Assembly: GCF_900105755.1 (NCBI RefSeq)
Contig: NZ_FNTQ01000001.1
Coordinates: 4,960,001-5,024,000, forward strand
DNA length: 64,000 nt
Reading direction: 5' to 3'
From: Streptomyces sp. Ag109_O5-10
Lineage (GTDB): Bacteria > Actinomycetota > Actinomycetes > Streptomycetales > Streptomycetaceae
The position numbers were made by a program, and so were the translations under genes. Shown in pieces: positions 36,144 to 44,981 of this stretch. The notes beneath the pieces are model-generated. The model did not search any database. It was not told the DNA's origin and saw nothing but the letters and a program-made list of their open reading frames with translations. How positions within the stretch are numbered: position 1 is the stretch's first letter; every line of letters starts with the position of its first letter.

Positions 36144-37838
36144 TCAGGGCAGCCGGGCCTCGGCGTCCAGCACGGTCGTCAGCTGACGCCGTGAGGTGAC
36201 GCCGAGCTTCCGGAAGACCTTGCCGAGGTGGTACTCGACGGTCGAGACGCTGATGAACAGCCGGCCCGCGATGTCGGCGTTCAGCACCCCGCCGGCCGCG
36301 AGCCGGGCCACCTCCCGCTCCCGGTGCGTCAGTGCGCGGTCGGCCGGTTCGGCAGGGGTGCGGGCCTGTTCGCCGGCGGCCGCGAGCTCGGTGCGGGCCC
36401 GCTCGGCGAGCAGTACGTCCGTCAGCCGTGCGCGATGCAGGTCCACCCGTGTCCTCGTCTGCCGGACGCGGGCGCGCAGGAGGGCGTCTTCGGGGCCCAG
36501 TTCGGTCTCGGCCCGGTCCACGGCGGCCTGTGCGGACGCCGGGTTCCCGAGTGCGAGGTGGGCGTGGGCGGCGGCGAGGAAGCGCGGGACCCGGTCGGTG
36601 GGGGACAGCTCGGCCGCGCGGAGGAGAAACGTCGCCTCCGCGGCGGGTCCGCCGTCGGCCCGTGCGTGCCGGGCGGCCGCCTCGAGTTCGCCGGCGACCT
36701 CCGCGTCGGGTCCGACCGCCGCCTCGGCGCGATGCCAGGCCCGGCGGTCCGGAGCACGCACCGGATCGGTGACCGCGGCCAGCGCCGCGTGCGCGAGCCG
36801 GCGGTCCGCCGCCTCGGCACCCCAGTAGACGGCCGACCGGAACACCGGGTGCTGGAACCCGGCCGCGTGCTCACGGGTGAGGATGCCCGCGGCCGTCGCC
36901 GCGTCCGCGGCGTGCGCGGCTATGCCGAGATACCCGGCCGCCCGCCAGCGCTCCGCCGACTCCCGCGGTGCGGCCGCCGCCATGACCAGCAGCAGCGTCC
37001 TGGTATCGGCGGGCAGCGCGCGGACCCGGCGCAGGAAGTGCGCGCGGAGCCGGCCGGGCACCGGCAGCGCCACGGGCAGCGGCGCGCCGCCGGAGAGCTG
37101 CTCGGCGGTCAGCGTGCGGGTGAGCCGGAGCAGCGCCAGCGGGTTGCCGCCGGTCTCGGCGGCGATCCGGCCGGCCACCGCCGGATCGATCCGGCCGGCG
37201 CTGTTCGCCGCGAGCAGGTCGCGGGCGTCGGCCGGGGGCAGCCCGGTCAGGGACAACACGGGAATCCCGTCGAACGGATCCGGCCCGTCGCGGTCGTCGC
37301 GGCCGGCGAGCACCAGGGCGACGGCGTCCCCGTGCAGGCACCGGCCGACGAAGCCCAGGACGTCGGCCGACTCGGGGTCCAGCCACTGCACGTCGTCGAC
37401 CAGAACCAGCAGCGGGCGGACCGAGGCGGCGCCGGCGAGCAGCGTGAGGGTCGCCAGGCCGGCCAGGTAGCGGTCGGCGGTGCCGCCGGACACCAGGCCG
37501 AACGCGGCCCCGAGCGCCTCGCGCTGGGGCGGCGGCAGCGTGTCCAGGCCGCCCAGGAAGGGGCGGAGCAGGCCGTGCAGGGCCGCGAAGCCGAGCCGCG
37601 CCTGGGAGCGCACCCCGGCGATCCCGACGACCAGGTGCTCCGGGCAGGTCCGGGCCAGCCGGTCCAGCAGCCGGGTCTTGCCGATGCCCGGCTCACCCGC
37701 CAGCAGTACCGCGCCGCCCGGACCGTCCTGGGCCTGAGCGCCCCGCACATGACCGGCGAGCACCCGCAGTTCCGCGTGACGGCCGACGAGCGGAACCCGG
37801 CGCGGGGCCCGCACGGATACGGGCAGGTGTTCGGTCAT
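36144..37838 (-). CDS. LAL-family LuxR transcriptional regulator (short)
   Basis: A 564-residue ATP-binding LuxR regulator. Walker A is GEPGIGKT (48-55), Walker B is LLVLVDDVQWLD, and the C-terminal helix-turn-helix is LTHREREVARLAAGGVLNADIAGRLFISVSTVEYHLGKVFRKLG. It is about 370 residues shorter than its neighbour because most of the helical repeat region is absent. It brackets the hydrolase-cupin operon from the other side. The ATG at 37838 is preferred; no clear ribosome site was seen. Confidence 0.88.
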   Translation of the reverse strand: MTEHLPVSVRAPRRVPLVGRHAELRVLAGHVRGAQAQDGPGGAVLLAGEPGIGKTRLLDRLARTCPEHLVVGIAGVRSQARLGFAALHGLLRPFLGGLDTLPPPQREALGAAFGLVSGGTADRYLAGLATLTLLAGAASVRPLLVLVDDVQWLDPESADVLGFVGRCLHGDAVALVLAGRDDRDGPDPFDGIPVLSLTGLPPADARDLLAANSAGRIDPAVAGRIAAETGGNPLALLRLTRTLTAEQLSGGAPLPVALPVPGRLRAHFLRRVRALPADTRTLLLVMAAAAPRESAERWRAAGYLGIAAHAADAATAAGILTREHAAGFQHPVFRSAVYWGAEAADRRLAHAALAAVTDPVRAPDRRAWHRAEAAVGPDAEVAGELEAAARHARADGGPAAEATFLLRAAELSPTDRVPRFLAAAHAHLALGNPASAQAAVDRAETELGPEDALLRARVRQTRTRVDLHRARLTDVLLAERARTELAAAGEQARTPAEPADRALTHREREVARLAAGGVLNADIAGRLFISVSTVEYHLGKVFRKLGVTSRRQLTTVLDAEARLP

Positions 37839-37913
37839 GCCCGAACCCAACCACCCGGCGCCGGTCGGGTCCCCAGGGCCGGACCCCAGTCGGACCCTGG
37901 TTCGCCGGCGTCC

Positions 37914-38330
37914 CTAGGGGGTGCTGGGCAGCGAGGCCAGCAGTTCGTCCACCAGCTCGGCGTCGCGCGGCTGGGTCAGCCGTTGCCGGGCCTCCGCCGG
38001 GCGGAGCCACAGGACGCGGTCCACCTCGTGGTTCGGGGTGAAGTGCCCCTCACCCGCCTCGGCGGCCCAGTAACGGACCTCCTTGGGAAGGCCGTTGGCG
38101 TAGTAGTGGGTGGTGGAGAGCTCGCTGCCGAGGACCGCCGTGCGGCCGGTCTCCTCGGCCACCTCGCGCAACGCGCCCGCGACCGCGTCCTCGCCGCGCT
38201 TGAGCTTGCCCTTCGGGTGCGACCAGTCGTCGTACTTGGGGCGGTGGACGAGGCAGACCTCCAGGCCGCCGTCGACCGGCGACCGGCGCCACAGGACGCA
38301 GCCCGCCGCCAGCACCGGGGTGTCGGTCAC
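37914..38330 (-). CDS. Nudix (MutT-like) hydrolase
   Basis: A 138-residue Nudix hydrolase. The Nudix box is complete: GKLKRGEDAVAGALREVAEETGRTA (G-x5-E-x7-REVAEETG). Such enzymes split nucleoside diphosphate-X bonds; some act on diadenosine or inositol polyphosphates. The GTG start overlaps the stop of the CHAD gene (GTGA), with GGAGG just upstream. Third gene of the ppk-CHAD-Nudix operon, so a link to polyphosphate or nucleotide turnover is likely. No C-terminal histidine phosphatase domain is present. Confidence 0.9.
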   Translation of the reverse strand: MTDTPVLAAGCVLWRRSPVDGGLEVCLVHRPKYDDWSHPKGKLKRGEDAVAGALREVAEETGRTAVLGSELSTTHYYANGLPKEVRYWAAEAGEGHFTPNHEVDRVLWLRPAEARQRLTQPRDAELVDELLASLPSTP

Positions 38331-39349
38331 ACGGCCTCCACCCGCTGCTTCTGCCACGCCTGCTGGAACTCGAACCTGGCCGCCTCCACCTCGTGCCGCT
38401 GGTCGGCGTGGAGGACACCGAGGGCGTACGCGGTCGCGGGGGCGATGCGCGGCGTGCGCGCCGCCGCGGCGGCCGCGGCCGCGGCTTCCGAGGCGTCCCG
38501 GTGCCGGTTCAGGGCGTGGCCGGCCGCGAGCAGCCGTACGTCCACGGGCGCGTCCCGGCCGGACAGCACCTCGCGGGCGTAGCGGTGCAGGCGCAGCAGC
38601 AGGCGGACCTGGTGCCAGGGGCCGTCCTGGGGGTGCGGGGACGGGTCCGGGGACAGGCCGTGGACCAGGGCCTCCGCGTTGTAGGGGTGGCCCGCGGCGA
38701 CCAGCGGGAGTGCGGCGACGGCGTCGGTGAGCCGCTCCTCGGCCGCCGATGCCAGCGGGCGCAGGTCGGTCGCGGGCGCCGCGGCCGTCAGCGGGACCTC
38801 GCTGGCCAGCACCGCGACCTTGTCGGCGACCGCGTGGAAGCGGGAGGAGCCGAGTGCCTGGAGGGCCGTGGAGTGGGCCCGGGTGCGGGCGAGGGTGAGC
38901 TGGCGGTCGAGGAGGGCGCCCGCCTTGGCCGCGCCCACCGTGAGGTTGCCGCGCCCGGCCGCCGCCTCCGAAGTGGCCTGGTTCGGCAGGCTCGTCGAGC
39001 CGGAGAGGCGGTGCAGCGCCAGCAACAGGCGCTCCAGCCGGGCCTCGTAGGCGTGCTCAAGGCCCAACGTGCCCGACAGCCAGGCGAGTTCGGGGCGGAT
39101 CTCCTCGGACCAGTTGGCCTCCAGGAGTGGTCGGAAGGTGTGCAGGCTGCCGCTGATGCGCCGGGCCGAGCGGCGCAGGGCGCGGGCCGCGTCGACGGAC
39201 TCCTCCGTCGCGCTGGCCGTCCCGGTCTCCCGGTGCAGGCGCAGCGCGCGGAGGAACTCCGTGGCCTGGGCGCGCAGGTAGCCCGCGAGGGCGTCCCCGG
39301 TCGTCACCCGGGCCGTCGGGTCCGTCGGTTCAAGGTGTTGCTGTGCCAC
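38327..39349 (-). CDS. CHAD-domain protein
   Basis: A 340-residue all-helical CHAD protein. Conserved basic and His positions lie in RALRRSARRISGSLHTFRPLL, LEHAYEARLERLLLALHRL and HQVRLLLRLHRYAREVL. CHAD domains bind inorganic polyphosphate and cluster on polyphosphate granules. The GTG at 39349 overlaps the end of ppk by 20 bp, with GGAGG 7 nt upstream, giving a tight operon. It may localise or modulate Ppk. Confidence 0.9.
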   Translation of the reverse strand: MAQQHLEPTDPTARVTTGDALAGYLRAQATEFLRALRLHRETGTASATEESVDAARALRRSARRISGSLHTFRPLLEANWSEEIRPELAWLSGTLGLEHAYEARLERLLLALHRLSGSTSLPNQATSEAAAGRGNLTVGAAKAGALLDRQLTLARTRAHSTALQALGSSRFHAVADKVAVLASEVPLTAAAPATDLRPLASAAEERLTDAVAALPLVAAGHPYNAEALVHGLSPDPSPHPQDGPWHQVRLLLRLHRYAREVLSGRDAPVDVRLLAAGHALNRHRDASEAAAAAAAAARTPRIAPATAYALGVLHADQRHEVEAARFEFQQAWQKQRVEAV

Positions 39350-41564
39350 GCCGGCGCCTCCGGGCGTCTATGAGCATCTCCTGGATGTTGCGCAGGGGCT
39401 GGCCGTCCGCGTCGGTCGCGTGCCGGGTCCACTCGCCGTCGGGGCCCAGGTGCCAGGAGGAGGTGGAGTCGGACATGCCGGTTTCGAGGAACCGGTTGAG
39501 CGCGGCCCGGTGAGCCGGGTCGGTGACCCGGACCAGCGCCTCTATCCGGCGGTCGAGGTTGCGGTGCATCATGTCGGCGCTGCCTATCCACACCTCGGGC
39601 TCGCCGCCGTTGCCGAAGGCGAAGACCCGGGAGTGCTCCAGGAAGCGGCCGAGGACCGAGCGGACCCGGACGGTCTCCGAGAGGCCGGCGACACCCGGGC
39701 GGATCGCGCAGATGCCGCGCACCCAGATGTCGACCGGCACGCCCGCCATGGACGCGCGGTACAGGGCGTCGATGATCGCCTCGTCCACCATGGAGTTGAC
39801 CTTGATGCGGATGAACGCGGGGCGGCCGGCCCGGTGGTGCTGTATTTCCTTGTCGATGCGCGCGATCAGGCCGTCGCGCAGCGACTTGGGGGCCACCAGC
39901 AGGCGGCGGTAGGTCTCCCGGCGGGAGTAGCCGGAGAGCCGGTTGAACAGGTCGGACAGGTCCGCGCCGACCTGCGGGTCGGCGGTGAGCAGCCCGAGGT
40001 CCTCGTACAGTCTCGCCGTCTTCGGGTGGTAGTTGCCGGTGCCCACGTGGCTGTAGCGGCGGAGCGTCTCGCCCTCCTGGCGGACCACCAGGGACAGCTT
40101 GCAGTGGGTCTTCAGGCCGACCAGGCCGTAGACCACGTGACAGCCGGCCTCTTCCAGCTTGCGCGCCCACTTGATGTTGGCGTGCTCGTCGAAGCGGGCC
40201 TTGATCTCGACCAGGACGAGGACCTGCTTGCCGGCCTCGGCGGCGTCGATGAGCGCGTTGACGATCGGGGAGTCGCCTGAGGTGCGGTACAGGGTCTGCT
40301 TGATCGCGAGGACGTCCGGGTCCTCGGCGGCCTGCTCGATGAAGGCCTGCACGGAGGTGGAGAAGCTGTCGTACGGGTGGTGCAGCAGCACGTCCCGTTC
40401 GCGCAGGGCCGCGAAGATGTCGGGGGCGGAGGCCGACTCGACCTCGGCGAGGTCGCGGTGGGTGCCCGCGATGAACTTGCGGTACTTCAGCTCCGGCCGG
40501 TCCAGGCTCGCGATGCGGAACAGGCCGGTGAGGTCGAGCGGGCCGGGCAGCGGGTAGACCTCGGCCTCGGAGATCTTCAGCTCGCGCACCAGCAGGTCGA
40601 GCACCTCGCGGTCGATGGACTCCTCGACCTCCAGGCGCACCGGCGGCCCGAAGCGGCGCCGCATGAGCTCCTTCTCCAGGGCCTGGAGCAGGTTCTCGGC
40701 GTCGTCCTCCTCGACCTCCAGGTCCTCGTTCCGGGTCAGCCGGAAGGCGTGGTGCTCCACGACCTCCATGCCCGGGAACAGCTCCTCCAGGTGGGCGGCG
40801 ATGACGTCCTCGATCGGGACGTACCGGCCCGGAGAGCTCTCCAGGAAGCGGGACAGCGACGGCGGCACCTTCACGCGGGCGAAGTGCTTGTGACCGCTGA
40901 CCGGGTTGCGGACGACCACGGCCAGGTTCAGGGAGAGGCCCGAGATGTACGGGAAGGGGTGTGCCGGGTCGACCGCCAGCGGGGTCAGGACCGGGAAGAT
41001 CTGCTGCCGGAAGAGCGTGAAGAGCCGCGCCTGCTCCTTCTCGGTCAGCTCGGCCCAGCGGACCAGGTGGATGCCCTCCTCCGCGAGCGCGGGGGCGACG
41101 TCCTCGTGGTAGCAGGCGGAGTGCCGGGCCATCAGCTCGCGGGAGCGGGCCCAGATCATCTCCAGCACCTCGCGGGGCTGCAGCCCGGAGGCGGAGCGGG
41201 TGGCCACCCCGGTGGCGATCCGGCGCTTCAGGCCCGCCACCCGGACCATGAAGAACTCGTCCAGGTTGCTCGCGAAGATCGCCAGGAAGTTCGCCCGCTC
41301 CAGCAGGGGCGTGTCCGGATCCTCGGCCAGTTCGAGGACCCGCTCGTTGAACGCGAGCCAGCTGCGCTCCCGGTCGAGGAAGCGCCCCTGGGGCAGCTGC
41401 ACCCCGTCGACCTGCGACTCCTCGTAGGTGTCGAGGTCGGCGTCGAGATCGGGTTCCAGGTCCGAGACCACGGCGGCCACGGTGTGCGGGCGGTGTGCGG
41501 CTATGGAGCCCACGGAGGGCTGGGTGTGCTGGACCTCGGGTGCCTGGGTGTTCTGCTGGCTCAT
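39330..41564 (-). CDS. ppk: Polyphosphate kinase
   Basis: A 744-residue Ppk1-type polyphosphate kinase, which reversibly makes polyphosphate from ATP. It shows N-terminal domain RFLDRERSWLAFNERVLELAEDP, the head domain (HPFPYISGLSLNLAVVVRNP), and the C-terminal catalytic domains with YSHVGTGNYHPKTARLYEDLGLLT, which contains the autophosphorylated His. The ATG at 41564 is preceded by GGAAG; an in-frame ATG at 41687 would add 41 residues but has no ribosome site. The first 50 residues are variable in Streptomyces. Leads the ppk-CHAD-Nudix operon. PhoP control is known in S. lividans, but no clear PHO box was found here. Confidence 0.95.
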   Translation of the reverse strand: MSQQNTQAPEVQHTQPSVGSIAAHRPHTVAAVVSDLEPDLDADLDTYEESQVDGVQLPQGRFLDRERSWLAFNERVLELAEDPDTPLLERANFLAIFASNLDEFFMVRVAGLKRRIATGVATRSASGLQPREVLEMIWARSRELMARHSACYHEDVAPALAEEGIHLVRWAELTEKEQARLFTLFRQQIFPVLTPLAVDPAHPFPYISGLSLNLAVVVRNPVSGHKHFARVKVPPSLSRFLESSPGRYVPIEDVIAAHLEELFPGMEVVEHHAFRLTRNEDLEVEEDDAENLLQALEKELMRRRFGPPVRLEVEESIDREVLDLLVRELKISEAEVYPLPGPLDLTGLFRIASLDRPELKYRKFIAGTHRDLAEVESASAPDIFAALRERDVLLHHPYDSFSTSVQAFIEQAAEDPDVLAIKQTLYRTSGDSPIVNALIDAAEAGKQVLVLVEIKARFDEHANIKWARKLEEAGCHVVYGLVGLKTHCKLSLVVRQEGETLRRYSHVGTGNYHPKTARLYEDLGLLTADPQVGADLSDLFNRLSGYSRRETYRRLLVAPKSLRDGLIARIDKEIQHHRAGRPAFIRIKVNSMVDEAIIDALYRASMAGVPVDIWVRGICAIRPGVAGLSETVRVRSVLGRFLEHSRVFAFGNGGEPEVWIGSADMMHRNLDRRIEALVRVTDPAHRAALNRFLETGMSDSTSSWHLGPDGEWTRHATDADGQPLRNIQEMLIDARRRRRGTATP

Positions 41565-41895
41565 GACCCCATTCTTCCGCGCCCGGGCCGTGACGGGCGC
41601 GTCGGAACGCGCGGGTGGGAGCTGGACGACCCCGTTTCCCGCGAACCCCTCGGGTGGCGGCGAAGGCTCTGGCACGGCGGGCTTCATTGGCTGAGCGTCG
41701 CAAGTCCGTCTGAACCAATGGTTACGAAGACATGGCGTACGAGATAGCGGAGGGCGGCTCGCGGACGTATGTGACCAGCCTCGGGAGACCTTGGGGATCA
41801 CGAAAGCGACGTTCCTGTACGACCTTCCCACCGGAGCTTCCCAGGTCCCGTCCGCCCTGTCCGCCGTCCGGGGTACGCGCGGGGCCGACGGTCCC
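41565..41895. promoter_or_regulatory. ppk upstream region with an imperfect palindrome
   Basis: This 331-bp stretch separates the ABC permease stop from the ppk start. At 41708-41731 an imperfect palindrome has the core GAACCAATGGTTACG flanked by GTCT and AGAC. On the minus strand it reads GTAACCATTGGTTCAGACGG, which carries one GTTCA half-element but not two clear 11-bp PHO repeats. It could be the PhoP-responsive ppk promoter in weak form. No other gene was seen. Confidence 0.35.
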
Positions 41896-42696
41896 TCAGC
41901 CGGCCCGGCGGCGCAGGAGGAAGAACGCGCCGGCCGTGACGGCGGCGGTCAGGGCGAGCACCATCGCGGTGGCGCTGAGCTGCACCGCCCAGAAGCCGTG
42001 CAGCGGGCCGTGCAGCGGCAGCCAGGCCTCGCGCAGGTACAGCCTGGTCACCAGGGTCACGGCGGCGGCCGCGCCGAGCGCCGGGAGGGTGCGGCCGAGC
42101 GCGATCCCGGCGAGGGCGCCCACGGCGAGGCCGAGCAGGAGCAGGGCCGGCAGCAGCGGGCCGTGCGGGATGAAGACGCGGTCGTAGGTCCAGCTGCTGA
42201 CCAACTGCCCCTGGTCGGAGCTCCACACCCAGCCGAAGACCAGCGCGAGCAGCCCGCCCCCGGCGGCCAGCGGCAGGGCGGTCGCGGTCAGTTTGCCGGC
42301 CAGCCAGCGGGCCGGGGACACGGACTGGGTCCAGGCGAGCCTGGCGGTGCCGGACTCCAGCTCCCGGCCGATCAGCGCCCCGCCCGCCCAGGCGGCGACG
42401 GCGACGCAGGAGTAGGTGAGGACCTCACCGAGGAAGTTGAAGACGTTGTTGGCGTCCGTGAACGCCGAGTAACCGCAGCTGGGGAGGTCGTCGCTCCGGA
42501 CGGAGTAGTGGAAGCCCTGGCAGGCCCGCTCGGCGGGCACCTCGGCGAAGTGCACCCAGAGCAGCCAGCCGGTCACGAGCAGCGCGAACGCGGCCCAGAC
42601 GAGCAGGGCGGGGCGGTGCAGCCGGCGCACGGAGCGGTGGGCGGACACGGGGCCGGGGGCGGGGGCGGGGGCGGGCGTGGCGGGCAGGGCGGTCAT
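41896..42696 (-). CDS. ABC transporter permease (second subunit)
   Basis: A 266-residue membrane protein with six transmembrane helices and a large extracytoplasmic loop after helix 1 containing two Cys. The conserved block GGALIGRELESGTARLAWTQSVSPARWLAGKL is shared with the upstream permease, so they are paralogues forming a heterodimer. Its ATG overlaps the previous stop (ATGA). Last gene of a four-gene GntR-ABC operon. ABC-2-type exporter; the substrate is unknown, possibly a cell-envelope-active compound. Confidence 0.82.
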   Translation of the reverse strand: MTALPATPAPAPAPGPVSAHRSVRRLHRPALLVWAAFALLVTGWLLWVHFAEVPAERACQGFHYSVRSDDLPSCGYSAFTDANNVFNFLGEVLTYSCVAVAAWAGGALIGRELESGTARLAWTQSVSPARWLAGKLTATALPLAAGGGLLALVFGWVWSSDQGQLVSSWTYDRVFIPHGPLLPALLLLGLAVGALAGIALGRTLPALGAAAAVTLVTRLYLREAWLPLHGPLHGFWAVQLSATAMVLALTAAVTAGAFFLLRRRAG

Positions 42697-43598
42697 CGGG
42701 CGGTCGTCTTTCCGGTCAGGCGGCGCAGCGCCAGGAAGCAGCCCAGGGTCAGCAGGGCCGTCACGGTGAGGAGCAGGGCGGTACTGGTCAGCTGGAGCGG
42801 CCAGTAGTGCGAGGCGGGGTGGTAGTCGCCGGCGGGGACGGTGCCGCGCGGGCTCTCCCACACCGTCCAGGAGCTGCGGGGGAGGGCGCCGTAGGCCTCT
42901 CCGGTGCTGGTCCTCGTCGGCCACAGGCGGGGCAGGAGCAGCTGGAGGCCGGTCCAGACCGCGCCGGTGAGGAGCAGGCCGAGACCCAGGGCGGGCAGGG
43001 CGCGGCGGGACAGCAGCCCGGTCAGCGCGCCCGCGGCCAGGCCGCACAGGGCCAGGGCGACGAGGGTGGTGCCGTTGGTGTGGAAGGTCCAGACGTCGTA
43101 CCACTGCTTGGCGGTGTCGATCCGGCCGTTGCCCGCGGTCCAGGCCAGATGGTGCAGCCAGACCAGCAGCGCGGTCCCGGCGGCGACGGCCGCGGCCGGC
43201 ACCGCGAGCCGGAAGGCCAGCCAGCGTACGGGGGTGCTGGACTGCGTCCAGGCCAGCCGGGCGGTACCGGACTCCAGCTCCCTGCCGAACACGCCACCGG
43301 CCCAGGCGGCCGTCAGGAAGGGCACCGCGGCCGCGGCCAGGGTGGCGTAGTTGTACCAGTCCTTGTAGCGCAGGATCGCGTTCTGGTCGTACCTGCACCG
43401 CTGCCAGTCCGTGCAGGCGTCGTACTGGCGCCAGGCGTCGGCCGCGGCGCCGGTCAGCGGGCCGTGCAGGACGAGGAGCAGGACGGCGAGGGCCAGGACC
43501 AGGCCCGCCCAGACGTACAGCGCGGGGCGGTGCAGGCGCAGCAGCCAGCGGGTGAGGTGGACCCGAGGGGCCGGCGCGGGTGCGGTCAGGGTGGTCAT
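42693..43598 (-). CDS. ABC transporter permease (first subunit)
   Basis: A 301-residue permease with about six transmembrane helices, a 60-residue outer loop (YDACTDWQRCRYDQ), and the same GGVFGRELESGTARLAWTQSSTPVRWLAFRL block as its partner. It starts at 43598 with a 4-bp overlap with the ATPase stop and overlaps the next start likewise, so all three transporter genes are translationally coupled. The early Pro/Ala-rich tail (TAPAPAPRVHLTRW) is cytoplasmic. Confidence 0.82.
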   Translation of the reverse strand: MTTLTAPAPAPRVHLTRWLLRLHRPALYVWAGLVLALAVLLLVLHGPLTGAAADAWRQYDACTDWQRCRYDQNAILRYKDWYNYATLAAAAVPFLTAAWAGGVFGRELESGTARLAWTQSSTPVRWLAFRLAVPAAAVAAGTALLVWLHHLAWTAGNGRIDTAKQWYDVWTFHTNGTTLVALALCGLAAGALTGLLSRRALPALGLGLLLTGAVWTGLQLLLPRLWPTRTSTGEAYGALPRSSWTVWESPRGTVPAGDYHPASHYWPLQLTSTALLLTVTALLTLGCFLALRRLTGKTTAR

Positions 43599-44473
43599 AC
43601 GGTGGCCTCCACCGCGGTCAGGGCCGGGGCCTCGGGGTTGCGGAGATGGGCGAGGACCAGTTCCTCCAGGGAGGGGGTGCCGGCGCGCCAGTGGGCGGGC
43701 AGCGGGCCCGCCGGGCGGACCAGGGCGCTGACCTGCCGGCCGGTGGTCCGGGAGTCCACGACGGTGTGCGGGGCGAGGTCGGCGTCGGCCTCGGCGGCGA
43801 TGCGGGCGTGGGCGGCCAGCAGGTCGTCGATCTCGCCGGCCAGCCGGACCCGGCCGCCGCCGATCAGCAGCAGGTGGTCGCAGGAGTCCTCCAGTTCGGC
43901 GACCACGTGCGAGGACATCGCGATGGTGGTGCCGTGCTGGGCGGCCTGCACCATCAGCACGCCCATCAGCTCGTGCCGGGCCAGCGGGTCGAGGTCGGCC
44001 ATCGGCTCGTCGAGGAGCAGCAGTTCGGGCCGCTTGCCGAGGGCGAGGGCGAGGGCGACCCGGGTGCGCTGGCCGCCGGAGAGGGCCCGGACCCGGGACT
44101 TCGGGTCCAGGTCGCCGGCGGCCACGACCTCGTGGGCGGCGGCCGCGTCCCAGCGCCCGGGGTTGAGGTCGGCGCCCATCGCCAGCGTCTCGGCGATGGT
44201 GAGCTGCGGGTAGAGCGGCTTGTCCTGGGCGACGTAGCCGACCCGGGTGCGCGCCTGGTCCGGGGTGGTGCCGAGGACGGTCAGCCCGCCCTCGGTGGCG
44301 CCGAGCAGACCGGCGGCGAGGGCGAGGAGGGTGGACTTGCCCGCTCCGTTGGGGCCGACGACGGCGCAGACCCGTCCGGCGGGGAGCCGGAAGGTGCACT
44401 CGCGCAGCGCCCAGCCCCCGCGCCGGCCGAACCGTTTGCCGAGCGCGGACGCCGCTATCGCGGTGTCGGTCAT
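43595..44473 (-). CDS. ABC transporter ATP-binding protein
   Basis: A 292-residue ATPase of the drug/lipid exporter type. Walker A is GPNGAGKS, the Q-loop is in GYVAQDKPLYPQL, the signature ALSGGQRTRVALALALG, Walker B is LLLLDEPMADLDP and the switch His is in MSSHVVAELED. A C-terminal extension of about 80 residues follows. Its ATG overlaps the GntR stop by 4 bp, so regulator and transporter are one transcript. Confidence 0.93.
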   Translation of the reverse strand: MTDTAIAASALGKRFGRRGGWALRECTFRLPAGRVCAVVGPNGAGKSTLLALAAGLLGATEGGLTVLGTTPDQARTRVGYVAQDKPLYPQLTIAETLAMGADLNPGRWDAAAAHEVVAAGDLDPKSRVRALSGGQRTRVALALALGKRPELLLLDEPMADLDPLARHELMGVLMVQAAQHGTTIAMSSHVVAELEDSCDHLLLIGGGRVRLAGEIDDLLAAHARIAAEADADLAPHTVVDSRTTGRQVSALVRPAGPLPAHWRAGTPSLEELVLAHLRNPEAPALTAVEATV

Positions 44474-44871
44474 GAACTCTCTCCTTGGAGATGCTTCTCG
44501 AAGTGGGTCTCGAGTACGGCGGTGAAGAGTGCGGCCACGTCGTCGCGGTCGAGGCCGGCCGCACGGGCGCGTTCCGCCCAGTCCGCCAGCTCCGCGTGCA
44601 GGGGGGACTCGGCCGCCGGGGCGGAACCGAGCGAGCGCTTCACGAAGGTGCCGAGGCCGCGCCGGGCCTCGACCAGGCCCTCGCGCTCCAGCTCCCGGTA
44701 GGCCTTGAGGACGGTGTTGGGGTTGATGGCGGTGGCCTCGACCACCTCACGGGCGGCGGGCAGCTTGTCTCCCGGCTGGAGGTGCCCGAGGCGCAGCGCC
44801 TGTTTGGTCTGCTGGACGATCTGGACGTAGGTGGCGACGCCGGAGCGCCGGTCGATGCGGTACTCGACCAC
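44470..44871 (-). CDS. GntR-family (YtrA-type) transcriptional regulator
   Basis: A 133-residue regulator: winged helix-turn-helix IVQQTKQALRLGHLQPGDKLPAAREVVEATAINPNTVLKAYRELEREGLVEARRGLGTFV with a very short C-terminal helical tail, the layout of the YtrA subfamily that controls ABC exporters. The GTG at 44871 (VVEYRIDRRSGVATY) is preferred because family similarity begins there; a GTG at 44883 inside the operator palindrome would add four residues and might be leaderless. First gene of the exporter operon, which it should repress. Confidence 0.9.
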   Translation of the reverse strand: MVEYRIDRRSGVATYVQIVQQTKQALRLGHLQPGDKLPAAREVVEATAINPNTVLKAYRELEREGLVEARRGLGTFVKRSLGSAPAAESPLHAELADWAERARAAGLDRDDVAALFTAVLETHFEKHLQGESS

Positions 44872-44878
44872 CCGTACA

Positions 44879-44914
44879 ACCACCCTTTCACTAATTGAGT
44901 AGTGAAAGGGTGGT
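44879..44914. promoter_or_regulatory. GntR operator: perfect 15-bp inverted repeat
   Basis: ACCACCCTTTCACTA (44879-44893) and its exact complement TAGTGAAAGGGTGGT (44900-44914) are separated by 6 bp. The palindrome ends 7 bp before the regulator GTG and about 65 bp before the divergent sigma gene. It is the obvious autoregulatory site and could influence both directions. Confidence 0.9.
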
Positions 44915-44940
44915 GGAAGCGCTGCCCGAAAGTCAACCCG

Positions 44941-44956
44941 GATCGGTGAACCGATC
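44941..44956. promoter_or_regulatory. Inverted repeat upstream of the sigma factor gene
   Basis: GATCGGT / ACCGATC, 7-bp perfect arms with a 2-nt spacer, 25 bp upstream of the sigma start. Possible operator or part of the sigma promoter; role unknown. Confidence 0.4.
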
Positions 44957-44981
44957 GCCGGGGCTCGTGCGATGAGGAGAC

